DNA of 64,000 nucleotides from positions 40,577 to 104,576 of the forward strand of contig CALVMH010000004.1 in the NCBI GenBank assembly GCA_944343275.1, read 5' to 3'. Below, piece by piece: positions 7,291 to 16,972 of the stretch. The notes under the pieces are model-generated. The model saw only the letters and a program-made list of their open reading frames with translations. It did no database searches and had not been told where the DNA came from. Numbering within the stretch: the first letter of the stretch is position 1; every line of letters starts with the position of its first letter. A program made the position numbers and the translations under genes. Source of the stretch: an uncultured Clostridia bacterium (lineage in GTDB: Bacteria > Bacillota > Clostridia > Christensenellales > Borkfalkiaceae).

Positions 7291-8238
7291 ATGGAGCAGA
7301 TCGGAAGCAGGACGCGGACGGAACAGATGCCGCCCGATCCTTCGCCGAAAAAGAAAAAAAGCGGACAGGCGCGCAGCGAAGAGCTGTGCGGGACGATCAT
7401 GGGGGCGCTCCCCGTTGTGTCCTGCCTGGTATTCAGCGTTGTGCCGATGGCGCTTGCGCTCGTCATGGCGTTCTTCCGTATGCGCACGCCCGTCTCGTTT
7501 GCGGGCGCCGAGTTCGTGTGGTTTGGCAATTTCAAAGAAATCTTTTCGGACGCCAATTTCGGAACGGCGCTTTTGAATACGCTCATTTATTCGCTGACGC
7601 TTCCCGTGTCGCTCATATTCGCGCTGCTGATCGCGGCGGCGCTCAATGCCACGGTCAGGGGCACGGGAGCGTTTCGCGTCATTCTTTTTCTGCCCTTCAT
7701 CTGTTCGTCGGTCGCCATCGTCTTTGTGTGGAAGTGGCTGTTCGATACCAATTACGGCATTCTCAACGAACTTCTCGGCGTGCGCGTCGGATGGCTGGAT
7801 TCTCCGTGGATGTTCCGCATCTCCCTCATCGTCATGATGGTGTGGGCGCAGACGGGGTATAAAGTCATCCTGATCTCGGCAAGCCTCACGTCGGTCAACC
7901 GCGCGTATTATGAGGCGGCGGAGCTGGATGGCGCCAATGTGGGGCAGCGCTTCTTGCACATCACCGTTCCCGCCGTCAGCCCGACGCTCTTTTTTCTGCT
8001 CGTGACGGGGCTGGTGAGCATTTTGCAGCTGTTCAGCGAAGTGCAGGTCATGGACCCGACGGGCGGGGAATCCATCGATTATGCGGCGCTCACCGTCGTG
8101 TTCTATATCTACCGTCAGGGATTTTCTTACAATGCCATGGGCGCTGCCGCCGCCGCGTCGTGGATCCTGACGCTGATCGCGCTCGTCCTGACGGTGCTCA
8201 ATTTCAAACTCTCCAAGCTGTGGGTGAAATATGATTAG
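7291..8238 (+). CDS. ABC sugar transporter permease, MalF/UgpA type
   Basis: A 315-residue inner-membrane permease with about six membrane segments. The first is SCLVFSVVPMALALVMAFF, after a charged 30-residue N-terminal tail. The EAA loop that docks to the ATPase is YYEAAELDGANVGQRFLHITVP, near residue 210. The ATG follows AGAGGAGAACGGC. It pairs with the downstream permease, whose start overlaps its end by 8 nt. No ATP-binding subunit is encoded in the cluster; CUT1 importers of Firmicutes often borrow a shared MsmX-type ATPase from elsewhere. Confidence 0.92.
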   Translation: MEQIGSRTRTEQMPPDPSPKKKKSGQARSEELCGTIMGALPVVSCLVFSVVPMALALVMAFFRMRTPVSFAGAEFVWFGNFKEIFSDANFGTALLNTLIYSLTLPVSLIFALLIAAALNATVRGTGAFRVILFLPFICSSVAIVFVWKWLFDTNYGILNELLGVRVGWLDSPWMFRISLIVMMVWAQTGYKVILISASLTSVNRAYYEAAELDGANVGQRFLHITVPAVSPTLFFLLVTGLVSILQLFSEVQVMDPTGGESIDYAALTVVFYIYRQGFSYNAMGAAAAASWILTLIALVLTVLNFKLSKLWVKYD

Positions 8239-9127
8239 GGCAACCGAGGCGGGGCGCGTCAACCGGCGCGCAAAAATCATACGGTATGCGGGCAGGGCGG
8301 CGGTATATCTCTTCCTCGCATGCATGGCGCTGTTGGTGCTCTTTCCGTTCTGGATCGCCTTCATCACCTCGTTCAAATATCCCTATGAAGCGAACAGTCT
8401 GGATTTTACCTGGTGGCCGACGGAATTTACGCTCCACGGGTACGCGGACGTGTTCACCTACCGCGGCGGGAACACCGTGCAGATGCCGCTGCTCATTCTC
8501 GGATTTCTGAACACGTTGTGGATGTATCTGCCGCGCGCCGTCATTGCGACGGTGCTTGCGGGCATGGCGGGGTTTGCCTATGCCAAACTGCGCTTCCGTG
8601 CCAAAAACGTGATGTTCGGCTTTCTGATGACGACCATGCTCTTTCCGGGCGTCATCACGCTCATTCCGTCTTATCTGCTCTTTTACTATTACGATTGGCT
8701 GAATACGCCGCTGCCCGTCATTCTTCCGGGGCTTTTGGGTAGCGTGTCGAGCGTGTTTTTCATGCGGCAGTACTATGCGGGCGTGCCGTCCGATATGATG
8801 GACGCCGCCGCGGTGGACGGTCTGGGATTTTTCGGGATCTATTTCCGTATCATGCTCCCCATCGCCATGCCCGCTTTCTGGGCGCAGTTTGTTCTGGCAT
8901 TTGTGATGGGATACAATGAATATCTCGGTCCCATGCTCTATTTGAAGGACGCGGCGCTTCTGACGTTGCAGCTTGCCTTGCAGCAGTTCGCAAGTTCGCG
9001 GCAGGTCACGGACCCCGGTGCGGTCATGGCAGGGACGCTCATTGCCGTCGTGCCGACGGTCGCGCTGTTCGTTCTCGCGCAGAAGTATTTCATTTCCGGG
9101 ATCGTGACGTCCGGTCTCAAATTGTGA
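8231..9127 (+). CDS. ABC sugar transporter permease, MalG/UgpE type
   Basis: A 298-residue inner-membrane permease. Visible features are the first membrane helix AVYLFLACMALLVLFPFWIAFI, the TSFKYPYE motif after it, and the EAA loop MDAAAVDGLGFFGIYFRIMLP near residue 195. The C-terminus QKYFISGIVTSGLKL is typical of the MalG branch, which ends with G..GAVKG-like motifs. The ATG lies inside the end of the MalF-type gene, indicating translational coupling. Together they form the heterodimeric channel for the upstream binding protein. Confidence 0.92.
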   Translation: MIRATEAGRVNRRAKIIRYAGRAAVYLFLACMALLVLFPFWIAFITSFKYPYEANSLDFTWWPTEFTLHGYADVFTYRGGNTVQMPLLILGFLNTLWMYLPRAVIATVLAGMAGFAYAKLRFRAKNVMFGFLMTTMLFPGVITLIPSYLLFYYYDWLNTPLPVILPGLLGSVSSVFFMRQYYAGVPSDMMDAAAVDGLGFFGIYFRIMLPIAMPAFWAQFVLAFVMGYNEYLGPMLYLKDAALLTLQLALQQFASSRQVTDPGAVMAGTLIAVVPTVALFVLAQKYFISGIVTSGLKL

Positions 9128-9154
9128 TCCAATCAAAAGATAAGGAGGGAAGAT

Positions 9155-10930
9155 ATGAACAAGACAAGGCGCATCATTGCGCTTTCCGTGGCACTTTCGG
9201 CGCTGTTGGCGCTGACCGGGTGCGGCGGAAAGGCGTTTGAAGTGGAGCTCGGCTGGTCGGACGGCACCGTTCCCGCGGACGGCACGACGGTGGCGCAGCG
9301 CGAATATGACCAATCGCTCTTTTATCGCAGCGATCTCGATCTTGCGCTTGCCGATCCGTCCGTCGTCTGGGTGGAAGCGGAAGGGGCGATGTATGCCTAT
9401 GGCACGAGCAGCGCGCTCTCGTCGCGCGCCATCGGCGTCTGGCGTTCGGAGGACGGCATCCATTGGGACAACTACGGGGTGGCGTTCGAGCCTTCGCGCG
9501 ATTCCTGGGGATATGACGACGTGTGGGCGCCCGAAGTCATCTACGATGAGGAGAACGGGCTCTATTACATGACCTATTCGGCGCGCAATTGCAACACGCT
9601 CGCCGCGGGCGGGCCCTACTACGCAAACACTTATATCGGGCTTGCATATTCCGAGCATCCCGCGGGGCCCTTCGTGCAGTGGACGGGGACGAATGCCAAC
9701 GGCGATGCGATCGGGTTGGGCGATCCCGTGTTCGACCCTGCCAAGCTGACGGCAATGAACGGCGTTGCCTGCGCGGAAGGAACGTATGCGCGTCTCAGGT
9801 TTCTGGATTCCTCCTATTTCATGGACGAGGACGGCAGCCTCTATCTCTATCTCGTGCGCGGGAATGACCGCTACGGCATTCTCGACCCGACGCTCTCTGC
9901 GCGCTTTGATCCCGACAAGTCGGAAATTTACGTCGTGAAGTGCAAGGACTTTGCTTCCCCCGATTATTCGTCGCTGACACAGCTCACGCGCATCGGGTAT
10001 ACGACGGTGGACGGTGACGAGGTGAGCGACATCGACGCGGAACGGGCGGCGGACGAGGAGATCAACGAGGCGCCACAGATGTATCGCAGAGGGGATACCT
10101 ACTATCTGCTCTATTCCCCCGGCGGGACGATGTCCAATCTCTATTCGGTGGCGCAGGCGGTCGGTTCCTCACCGATGGGTCCGTTCACAAAGCTCTCCAA
10201 GGCGGAGGGCGGTCTGGTGCTGGCAGCCGATATGAATTGGGTGCAGAACGCAGGTCCCGGACACTGCTTCCTGACGCAACTCGGCGATGAACTCTTTTTG
10301 TTCCATCATGAGGGGAAGGAACGCAATGCCGTCAAATCGCGTGCGTTTGCCTATACGCGCGTGGGATTTTTGGAGAACGATGCGGGGCAGACGGTGATGG
10401 TCGCAAACGGTCCGACGTCCTATTCCTTACAGGCGCTGCCCGCGGTGATCAGCGGCTACAAAAATATCGCACCCGAGGCGGCAGTTTCCGCGCAGGGGCT
10501 GGCGGAGGGGAGCGATGCCGGATATCTCAACGACGGATTTTTCGCGTCCCATCTGTACGGCGTCGTCAAAGAGGCGGAGTTTTCCGCAGACGACACCGCG
10601 CAGATCACGCTCACGTTTGACGATTGGCGCAGCGTGCGGGCGATCATGCTCTACAACAGCATCGATTATAACAAGACCTTCTATCAGATCGCGCGCATCG
10701 CGCTCGACGTTCGCACGGAGAGCGGGGCGGAGGGCGTCGCCTACATCGACGGCGCGGCGTTCTCCTTCGATGATGCCACGCGGGACGCTTCGCAGTCGCT
10801 CATGTTTGCGGGGAGCAACCTTGTGGCGGAATTTGCCGAGATACAGGTGAAGAGCATTACCATCACCTTCCGCGTGCCGACGGGCAGAACGACGGCGGCG
10901 ATCGGGGACATCTGGGTGCTTGGGAAATAA
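9155..10930 (+). CDS. Secreted GH43-like glycosidase lipoprotein with C-terminal discoidin-like domain
   Basis: A 591-residue surface enzyme. The signal peptide ends at a lipobox ALTGC (Cys23). The beta-propeller catalytic part (about 50-425) carries the likely GH43 triad: Asp in LALADPSVVW (near 68), Asp in SSYFMDEDGS, and Glu in INEAPQMYRR near 306. The EVIYDEENGLYYMTYSA strand is typical of propeller blades. Residues about 435-590 form a beta-rich domain (NIAPEAAVSAQG, ITLTFDDWRSVRAIMLYN) resembling an F5/8 type C carbohydrate-binding module. It has an AAGGAGGGAAGAT ribosome site and sits 27 nt after the second permease. It probably trims side chains of a plant-type polysaccharide at the cell surface; the substrate is not evident. 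Confidence 0.82.
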   Translation: MNKTRRIIALSVALSALLALTGCGGKAFEVELGWSDGTVPADGTTVAQREYDQSLFYRSDLDLALADPSVVWVEAEGAMYAYGTSSALSSRAIGVWRSEDGIHWDNYGVAFEPSRDSWGYDDVWAPEVIYDEENGLYYMTYSARNCNTLAAGGPYYANTYIGLAYSEHPAGPFVQWTGTNANGDAIGLGDPVFDPAKLTAMNGVACAEGTYARLRFLDSSYFMDEDGSLYLYLVRGNDRYGILDPTLSARFDPDKSEIYVVKCKDFASPDYSSLTQLTRIGYTTVDGDEVSDIDAERAADEEINEAPQMYRRGDTYYLLYSPGGTMSNLYSVAQAVGSSPMGPFTKLSKAEGGLVLAADMNWVQNAGPGHCFLTQLGDELFLFHHEGKERNAVKSRAFAYTRVGFLENDAGQTVMVANGPTSYSLQALPAVISGYKNIAPEAAVSAQGLAEGSDAGYLNDGFFASHLYGVVKEAEFSADDTAQITLTFDDWRSVRAIMLYNSIDYNKTFYQIARIALDVRTESGAEGVAYIDGAAFSFDDATRDASQSLMFAGSNLVAEFAEIQVKSITITFRVPTGRTTAAIGDIWVLGK

Positions 10931-10942
10931 CAAAGGGAGGAG

Positions 10943-13900
10943 ATGAGGATGAACAGAAAGGTTGTTGCAGGGGCGCTTGCAGTTCTCTGCGCGGTATGTC
11001 TTGTTGCGGGCGGATGTTCCGTAAAAGCAAGCCAAGAGGAGCTCGACCGTCTGCAGGGCGGCGTGACGATCGAAAATCCGCAGCATGAAGACAGCTATCT
11101 TGCACAGTTCGCGCAGGACGATGACATGACGCTGGACGGCGCGCTCGACGAGGAAGTCTGGAAGGACAATCCGACGGCTTACACGTTTGCTCACTCGATG
11201 TCCACCGCGGACAATCCCATTACGATGACCACGATGAACTATCTCGGCGAGAACGGGCTGTATGTGGCGTTTGACGTCAAGGATACGGCGATCTATTATT
11301 CCGCCGACAGGCGTGCTTCGGGCAACACGTCGGTGGAGCTCTACGTCGCCGCCTATGCGGCGCAGGAATGGGACGGCAACAGTTTCCGCATCTCCGTCGT
11401 GCCGACGGAGGACGGCTGCGTGACGGAGATGTACACCTATCGCTCCAAGACGGGCGTCTATCAGGGCACGGAGTCTCTGGAACGGGAATGGGCGTATTGG
11501 TACAAGGCGCACATGGCGGCATGCCGCATCGACGGCGCGGGTGTCAACACGGGCATGAACGAGGGGTATTCCGTCGAGCTGTTCGTTCCGTGGGCGAGCT
11601 TCGGGCTGGCGGGCGCGCCGGAGGCGGTCAAGTACATGACGGCGTTCTATCATGTGGAATCGGCGGCGTCCGATGCGGACAATGTCTGGTCGTCCTGCTA
11701 TCCTTCGGCGAGCACCAACACGTTCAACACCTGGCTGGTCGCCACCAACGATGCCGTCGGTTCGAACGACGTGATGTCGGAGATCCTGCGTCCCGCCGTT
11801 CCCGACGATTACATGACGATGGACGGTGTGTTCGACGAAGACGTCTGGCATACGGAAAACGCCATCGTCTATCAGATCGACAGCGCGCAGTACGGCGTCG
11901 ATGCAACGGTCGGAACGACGGCGCACCTCTCCGACAAGGGCGTCTATCTTGCCGTCGAAGTGCGTGACAGCAAGGTCTACGCGACGAACGAGCGAGCCGT
12001 CAACCTCAACACGGGCATCGAGGTGTGGGTGCAGTCTGCCGCGGCGACGCATCTGACGACGGACACCGTTCAGCTGCGCATCGATGCGCTCGGAAACGTC
12101 ACGCGCTACCGCGGCAAGGCATCGGGGGACAACTTCGATCTTAGTTATTTCCCGTCCGTCGCCAAGACGAAACTGCTTGGCTGCGAGGCGGTGAACGGCG
12201 TCGTTGCGTCCGATACGGCGGAGGGCTTCAATGTGGAGATATTCATCCCGTGGGAGCAGCTCGGACTCTCCGGCAAGCAGGAGGAGATCGCCGTCTTTCC
12301 GCAGTATGTTCATACCGCTGATTTGGAAAATACGGATAAATCAAGCAACAGCGTGGCGTGGTCGTTCTGGTGTCTCTCCGGACAGACGCCCGCCAAAAAC
12401 GACAGTCAGAATGCCTATCTCCGCTTGCGGGACGGCGGGTTTGAGGGCGCGCTGCGGGCGGACGGGCTGCTGTTCAGTGCAGCCGATCTTGAAGCGGACG
12501 GCAGCTATACGACGGAGGCTGCGCTCGTCATGGAGTATGCGGGCAACCTTGTCAACAACAAGCTGCCGCTGCTCCCCGTGCCCGTCACCGAGGCGGTTTC
12601 CCTGACGGACGGCGTGACGCTGACGGCGGGGGGGGGCGGTTATGCGCTGACCTGCACCAAGCAATTTGTCGAACAATGCAGGAACGGTGCACAAATTTCC
12701 ATTCGCATCGGCACAGAGACATATACGCTCGATGCGCTCTTCCTTCCCGTCGTCTATGACGGCGCGGTGACGGAAGAGGACGGATATTACGGCACGCCGT
12801 CGAGCTTTTATGCTGCCAACGGGGTGTGCGAAATGGAAGCGACGGTCTATGTCGCTCCGGGGGAGACAGGCGTTGCCGTGGCGCTCGTGCTTAATTCCGA
12901 TTATATCGATTATAAGGAGGGTACATCGGGCAATATCGGCGGCGGGTTCGAGCTGCGCATGGCAAATTCTCCCGATGCCTCGACGGGCATTTCCTGGCGT
13001 GTCTTTGCGAACGGCGCCGTGCGCGAGGCGGAGGGGCTGACGGACGCCATGGGTCAAGCGCATGCGCGCAAGCCTTCGGATGCGCTTGCCTTTGCGGTCG
13101 GCACCGTTGCGGCGGATAGCGGAAAGGGATATCGGCAGATGACGGTGGAATTCTATCTGCCCTATTCCGCAGTCGGCGCGACGAGTGCGGAGGACTTCTA
13201 TCTTGCCGTCGGCGTCAACGGAACGAACACGAGCGGCGGTCTTCCGAACACGATGATGGTGCGCTGGATGAATAACTCCGCAACCATTGCCGCGGACTGC
13301 TGGCTGAGCGCGCAGGCGCTCAACGCGGCGCAGCTCGAAAGCGCCACCGTCTCGGCGCCGGACGGGGAGGCGACCTTCCGCGTGGGCGCGGCGTTCTCCG
13401 AATACGTCTATTTCAAGGGCGTCACCTTCGGCGATGCGGACGTTACGGAAGGGGAACAGGGCTATTACAGCTATACCATGTCCGCGGCGGAGGAAGAGCA
13501 GATCACGGCGACGCTCGGCGAGCAGACGGCGACCATCACCGTACAATTTGAGGTCGTGGCGATCGTCTATGACGGTGCAGTGACGGAAAAGGATGAATAT
13601 TACGGCACGCCGTACAGCTTCCTGACGGTCAACTCGGACGGCTATGAGGTGGAGGCGACCGTCTATATTTACTTGCAGGAAAACGGCGTCGGGCTTGCCG
13701 TTGTTACGGAGGCAGACTATATCAACTACGGGACGAATCCGACGGGGAACAACGGCGGCGGGTTTGAGATCAGAATGGCAAACTCCTCTGCGGCGACGAC
13801 GGGACTGTGGTGGCGCGTCTTTGCGGACGGCACCGCCCGTACAACGACGAACTTACAGGGCGGCGTATCGCAGGACCGCACGGCGGAGCCCGTCGGCGCA

Positions 13901-15220
13901 CTCAACTTTGCGGTGGGACTTGTGTCCAATGCGGCGGGCGATGCGTCCAAGGGGTACAAGCAGATGACGGCGGAATTTTTCGTTCCCTATTCCGCGGTCG
14001 GTGCGACGGGCGCGGACGATTTCTGGTTTGCGATCGGGCTCATCGCCACCAACAAAGACAATAACGGTACGATGGGAACGTACTTCATGGACAACACTTC
14101 GCCCGGAAACCTCATTCCGCCCGCAGCAGGCTGGCTGAAAGCGGCGGATGTCGGCGCTGCCGCAATGCAGGATGCGCAGATCGCAACGCTCGATCGGGAG
14201 GTGACCTTCCGTATCGGGTCCGCGATGTCCCCCTATGTCTACTTCAAGGGCGTCGATTTCGGAGAAGCGGATGTCACGGAAGGGGAGCACGGCTATTATT
14301 CCTGTACCGTTACGGAGAGCCGTCGGCTCACGGCAACGCTCGGCACTTGCACGGCGCAGATCGGGATCGATTATACCGATACGGGCGTCGTCTATGATGG
14401 CGCGGTGACGGAAGAGGACGGATATTACGGCACGCCGTTCTCATTCTACACGAAGCGTGACGCCCGCGAGATGGAAACGACGGTCTACGTCGCCCCGGGA
14501 AAGACGGGCGTTGCCGTGGCGCTCGTGCTCAATTCCGATTATATCAATTGTAAATCCGGGACAGGCGGCGATATCGGCGGCGGGTTCGAACTCCGGATCG
14601 CTAATTCCGTTCAGGCAGTCAATTGTATTTCGTGGCGCATCTATGTAAATGGGGCGGCACGCGAGGCGGAGGGGCTGACGGACAGCCTTGTGTACGATCA
14701 TACGCGCAAGCCTTCGGATGCACTTGCCTTTGCGGTCGGCAACGTCCCCGCCGCCGACGGGAACGGCTATACGCAGATGACGGTGGAATTCTATCTGCCC
14801 TATTCCGCAGTCGGCGCGGCGAGCGCGGAAGAGCTGTATCTTGCGGTCGGCACCAACGGGACGTCGGATGCGAACAGCAAGATGAAAACAGTCTTTATGG
14901 ACGGAACGGATGCGGATACGCCGTTTAACGGCGAGGCGACGCAGGCGCGTTGGTTCACCGTTGCGCAGGCGGCGGAGGCGCAGCTCGAAAGCACCACCGT
15001 CTCGGCGCCCGGAGGGAAGGCGACCTTCCGCGTGGGCGCGGCGTTCTCCGAATACGTCTATTTCAAGGGCGTCACCTTCGGCGATGCGGACGTTACGGAA
15101 GGGGAACAGGGTTATTACAGCTATACCATGTCCGCGGCGGAGGAAGAGCAGATCACGGCGACGCTCGGCGAGCGGACGGCGACCATCACCGTACAATTTG
15201 CAGCGGAGAGTGCAGGATGA
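10943..15220 (+). CDS. Giant surface lipoprotein with CBM9-like domains and three long internal repeats
   Basis: A 1425-residue protein. The signal peptide ends at a lipobox VAGGC (Cys25). Two CBM9-like carbohydrate-binding domains follow: about residues 45-265 (MTLDGALDEEVWKDNP and a VEL..PWASFGL end) and about 285-500 (MTMDGVFDEDVWHTEN, EIFIPWEQLGLSG). Residues 604-1425 consist of three repeats of about 270 residues, starting at 604, 875 and 1150, each opening with VYDGAVTE and containing GGGFELRMANS, QMTVEFYLPYSAVGA and FKGVTFGDADVTEGE-like blocks. No catalytic motif or wall anchor was found. Its place between a surface glycosidase and an esterase suggests that it captures polysaccharide. 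An AAAGGGAGGAGATGAGG ribosome site lies 12 nt after the preceding gene. Confidence 0.75.
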   Translation: MRMNRKVVAGALAVLCAVCLVAGGCSVKASQEELDRLQGGVTIENPQHEDSYLAQFAQDDDMTLDGALDEEVWKDNPTAYTFAHSMSTADNPITMTTMNYLGENGLYVAFDVKDTAIYYSADRRASGNTSVELYVAAYAAQEWDGNSFRISVVPTEDGCVTEMYTYRSKTGVYQGTESLEREWAYWYKAHMAACRIDGAGVNTGMNEGYSVELFVPWASFGLAGAPEAVKYMTAFYHVESAASDADNVWSSCYPSASTNTFNTWLVATNDAVGSNDVMSEILRPAVPDDYMTMDGVFDEDVWHTENAIVYQIDSAQYGVDATVGTTAHLSDKGVYLAVEVRDSKVYATNERAVNLNTGIEVWVQSAAATHLTTDTVQLRIDALGNVTRYRGKASGDNFDLSYFPSVAKTKLLGCEAVNGVVASDTAEGFNVEIFIPWEQLGLSGKQEEIAVFPQYVHTADLENTDKSSNSVAWSFWCLSGQTPAKNDSQNAYLRLRDGGFEGALRADGLLFSAADLEADGSYTTEAALVMEYAGNLVNNKLPLLPVPVTEAVSLTDGVTLTAGGGGYALTCTKQFVEQCRNGAQISIRIGTETYTLDALFLPVVYDGAVTEEDGYYGTPSSFYAANGVCEMEATVYVAPGETGVAVALVLNSDYIDYKEGTSGNIGGGFELRMANSPDASTGISWRVFANGAVREAEGLTDAMGQAHARKPSDALAFAVGTVAADSGKGYRQMTVEFYLPYSAVGATSAEDFYLAVGVNGTNTSGGLPNTMMVRWMNNSATIAADCWLSAQALNAAQLESATVSAPDGEATFRVGAAFSEYVYFKGVTFGDADVTEGEQGYYSYTMSAAEEEQITATLGEQTATITVQFEVVAIVYDGAVTEKDEYYGTPYSFLTVNSDGYEVEATVYIYLQENGVGLAVVTEADYINYGTNPTGNNGGGFEIRMANSSAATTGLWWRVFADGTARTTTNLQGGVSQDRTAEPVGALNFAVGLVSNAAGDASKGYKQMTAEFFVPYSAVGATGADDFWFAIGLIATNKDNNGTMGTYFMDNTSPGNLIPPAAGWLKAADVGAAAMQDAQIATLDREVTFRIGSAMSPYVYFKGVDFGEADVTEGEHGYYSCTVTESRRLTATLGTCTAQIGIDYTDTGVVYDGAVTEEDGYYGTPFSFYTKRDAREMETTVYVAPGKTGVAVALVLNSDYINCKSGTGGDIGGGFELRIANSVQAVNCISWRIYVNGAAREAEGLTDSLVYDHTRKPSDALAFAVGNVPAADGNGYTQMTVEFYLPYSAVGAASAEELYLAVGTNGTSDANSKMKTVFMDGTDADTPFNGEATQARWFTVAQAAEAQLESTTVSAPGGKATFRVGAAFSEYVYFKGVTFGDADVTEGEQGYYSYTMSAAEEEQITATLGERTATITVQFAAESAG
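12752..13564 (+). repeat. Internal repeat A of the giant lipoprotein
   Basis: Encodes residues 604-874, beginning with VYDGAVTEEDGYYGTP. Its last 220 bp (13331-13550) are about 97 percent identical to the end of repeat C. Confidence 0.85.
13565..14389 (+). repeat. Internal repeat B of the giant lipoprotein
   Basis: Encodes residues 875-1149, beginning with VYDGAVTEKDEYYGTP. It keeps the same block order as A and C but is the most diverged copy. Confidence 0.85.
14390..15217 (+). repeat. Internal repeat C of the giant lipoprotein
   Basis: Encodes residues 1150-1425, beginning with VYDGAVTEEDGYYGTP. Bases 14981-15200 nearly copy 13331-13550 of repeat A. Confidence 0.85.
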
Positions 15221-16806
15221 AAAAAATCGCTTGTTTTCTGACGGCAGCGATGCTGGCGGCAGCGGCTGCGGGGAGCGCGGGTGCGCTCCCCGCCCGGGCT
15301 GCGGAAACGCCGATCGACGTGTGGCTCATCGGCGGACAGTCCAATGCCGTCGGCTTTGCACAGGGCAGCGTGTCTTCGCAGGATGAGCGTTTTACGACGG
15401 GGTTTGGAAACGTGCTCTTTTGGGGGGATTACGAGTCGGACGACGCCACCAAAGTGCCCGCGGACTTCGTGCCCGTCCGGGAGGGGCTCGGGAAGGCGTA
15501 TTCCAACGGCACTACGCGATCGGGTGCGGAGCTCGGCATTGCGTCCGCGCTCGCCGATTCCGGAACGATGAACGCCGTCATCAAATCGGCATGGGGCGCC
15601 ACCTTTCTCTATCCCGATACGGCAAACTCCGTTTCCGTGCGCTGGGGAACGTGGACGCCGCCCTCTTACCTGGAAGCGCATCCGGAGGCGGCTGTCAGCG
15701 GGGATATCGGGCAGCTGTATGAAAATTTTCTCGGCGTCGTTGCCGAGGGGCTGGAAAAGCTCCGAGCGAAGGGCTACGCTCCCGTCATCCGCGGGATGTG
15801 GTGGATGCAGGGCGAGGCGGAGAGCAACAATGCGGCGATGGCGAACGCTTACTACGAGCTGCTGACCGATCTCATTTCCGATCTGCGTTCCGACCTGACG
15901 CGGATCACGGGACAGGACCTCTCGGCAATGCCCTTCGTCATCGGGAAAATTTACCGCAATCCTGCCTATTCCGCCATGTCGCAGATCCAAACCGTCCGCG
16001 CGGCGCAGCAGCAGGCGGCGGAGACGCTTGCCAACGTCGCCACGGTGGATTGCACGGGGCTGGAACAGCACGACGGCTGGCACTTTGTTCCCGATGCGCA
16101 GCTGTGGCTGGGCGAGCAGTTCGTGCGGAGCGTCAGCGAAATGGACGGAAAGTTCTGGGTGTCCTGTGCGTCCGAACACGTCTCGTTTGCGGGCGGCGGC
16201 GTCAAGGAGGCGGGCGATCCCGTCACCGTAACGGTGTCCGCCGTGCGCGGCTACCGCATCGAAGAGGTACGCATGCAGACGGGAACGGGGGAGGCGGTCA
16301 CGGTCTCCATGATAAACGGGCGGTATTCCTTTTCCATGCCTGCGGCGAATGTGGCATTTACCGTGGTGACGTCTGCTCTGCCGCGCTTCCGCCTGCAATA
16401 TACCGTCAATGATGGTTCCATGGGGGCAGTCTATCCCTCTGCCGAGGCAAAAGAGGGTTGGTATGCGGGCGAACAGGTGGAAGTGTTCGTGCGCGCCGCT
16501 GCGGGATACGTTGTCCGGACGGTGACCGTCAACGGCACGGAACTTTCCCCCGTGCGCGAACAGAACGGCGGGTTTGTCTATGTTGTGGATACGGCGGCGG
16601 ATGCCGCGTTGAATGTGGTGTTTGCCAAAGAAACGGCGGACGCGCCTGCGGGCGGGGACGATGTGCCTGCGGGCGGGGACGACGCGCCTTCGGAGGCGGC
16701 TCCCGACGGGGGCAACGCGGGGCTTTGGATCGGCTTGGGGGCGGGTGCAGTGCTTGTTGCGGCGGGCGTTGCCGCGTTTGTTCTTCTCCGAAAAAAGCGC
16801 CGTTGA
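15217..16806 (+). CDS. Secreted, membrane-anchored sialate O-acetylesterase-like carbohydrate esterase
   Basis: A 529-residue exported enzyme. A Sec signal (KKIACFLTAAMLAAAAAG, cleavage near ARA-AE) leads into a SASA-type SGNH domain. This has the nucleophile motif GGQSNAVGF near residue 41, the oxyanion/support motif WWMQGEAESNN near 195, and the Asp-His pair in QHDGWHF near 288. Residues about 310-470 look like two Ig/InlB-B-type modules (VTVTVSAVRGYRIEEVRM, VEVFVRAAAGYVVRTVTVNG). After a Gly/Asp/Pro linker the protein ends in a membrane helix and KKRR tail without LPxTG. The ATG overlaps the previous stop (ATGA). It probably removes acetyl groups from the polysaccharide bound by its neighbours. 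Confidence 0.8.
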   Translation: MKKIACFLTAAMLAAAAAGSAGALPARAAETPIDVWLIGGQSNAVGFAQGSVSSQDERFTTGFGNVLFWGDYESDDATKVPADFVPVREGLGKAYSNGTTRSGAELGIASALADSGTMNAVIKSAWGATFLYPDTANSVSVRWGTWTPPSYLEAHPEAAVSGDIGQLYENFLGVVAEGLEKLRAKGYAPVIRGMWWMQGEAESNNAAMANAYYELLTDLISDLRSDLTRITGQDLSAMPFVIGKIYRNPAYSAMSQIQTVRAAQQQAAETLANVATVDCTGLEQHDGWHFVPDAQLWLGEQFVRSVSEMDGKFWVSCASEHVSFAGGGVKEAGDPVTVTVSAVRGYRIEEVRMQTGTGEAVTVSMINGRYSFSMPAANVAFTVVTSALPRFRLQYTVNDGSMGAVYPSAEAKEGWYAGEQVEVFVRAAAGYVVRTVTVNGTELSPVREQNGGFVYVVDTAADAALNVVFAKETADAPAGGDDVPAGGDDAPSEAAPDGGNAGLWIGLGAGAVLVAAGVAAFVLLRKKRR

Positions 16807-16910
16807 CGCCGCTGCAAACACATCGGACAGTGCATGCGGGATGTTACGGAAATGGATGTTCCGGCGAAAATCCGCCGTGGAATTTGCTATACATTCCTGC
16901 GGAAACGTGA

Positions 16911-16946
16911 TATAATACAAAAAACGCGTCCCCGAGGGGGGACGCG
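16911..16946 (+). promoter_or_regulatory. Promoter -10 and 5' stem-loop of the SGNH hydrolase gene
   Basis: A perfect TATAAT at 16911-16916 has only a weak -35 upstream. CGCGTCCCC (16925-16933) pairs with GGGGACGCG (16938-16946), forming a 9-bp hairpin at about the second transcribed base, which may protect the mRNA 5' end. Confidence 0.55.
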
Positions 16947-16972
16947 GAAGATCGCAACGCCTGAGGGACGGT

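Noticed and set aside
5335-8376. A very long open frame on the minus strand opposite the ABC transporter genes
   Set aside because: Its translation is Arg/His/Asp-rich without domains; it arises from the GC-biased codons of the real genes. Many similar shadow frames (for example 10427-12313, 15121-17034 and 20990-22888 minus) were dropped for the same reason.
13331-15200. Mobile element or transposase repeats within the lipoprotein gene
   Set aside because: The repeats are in frame, domain-sized and lack terminal inverted repeats; they are protein repeats.
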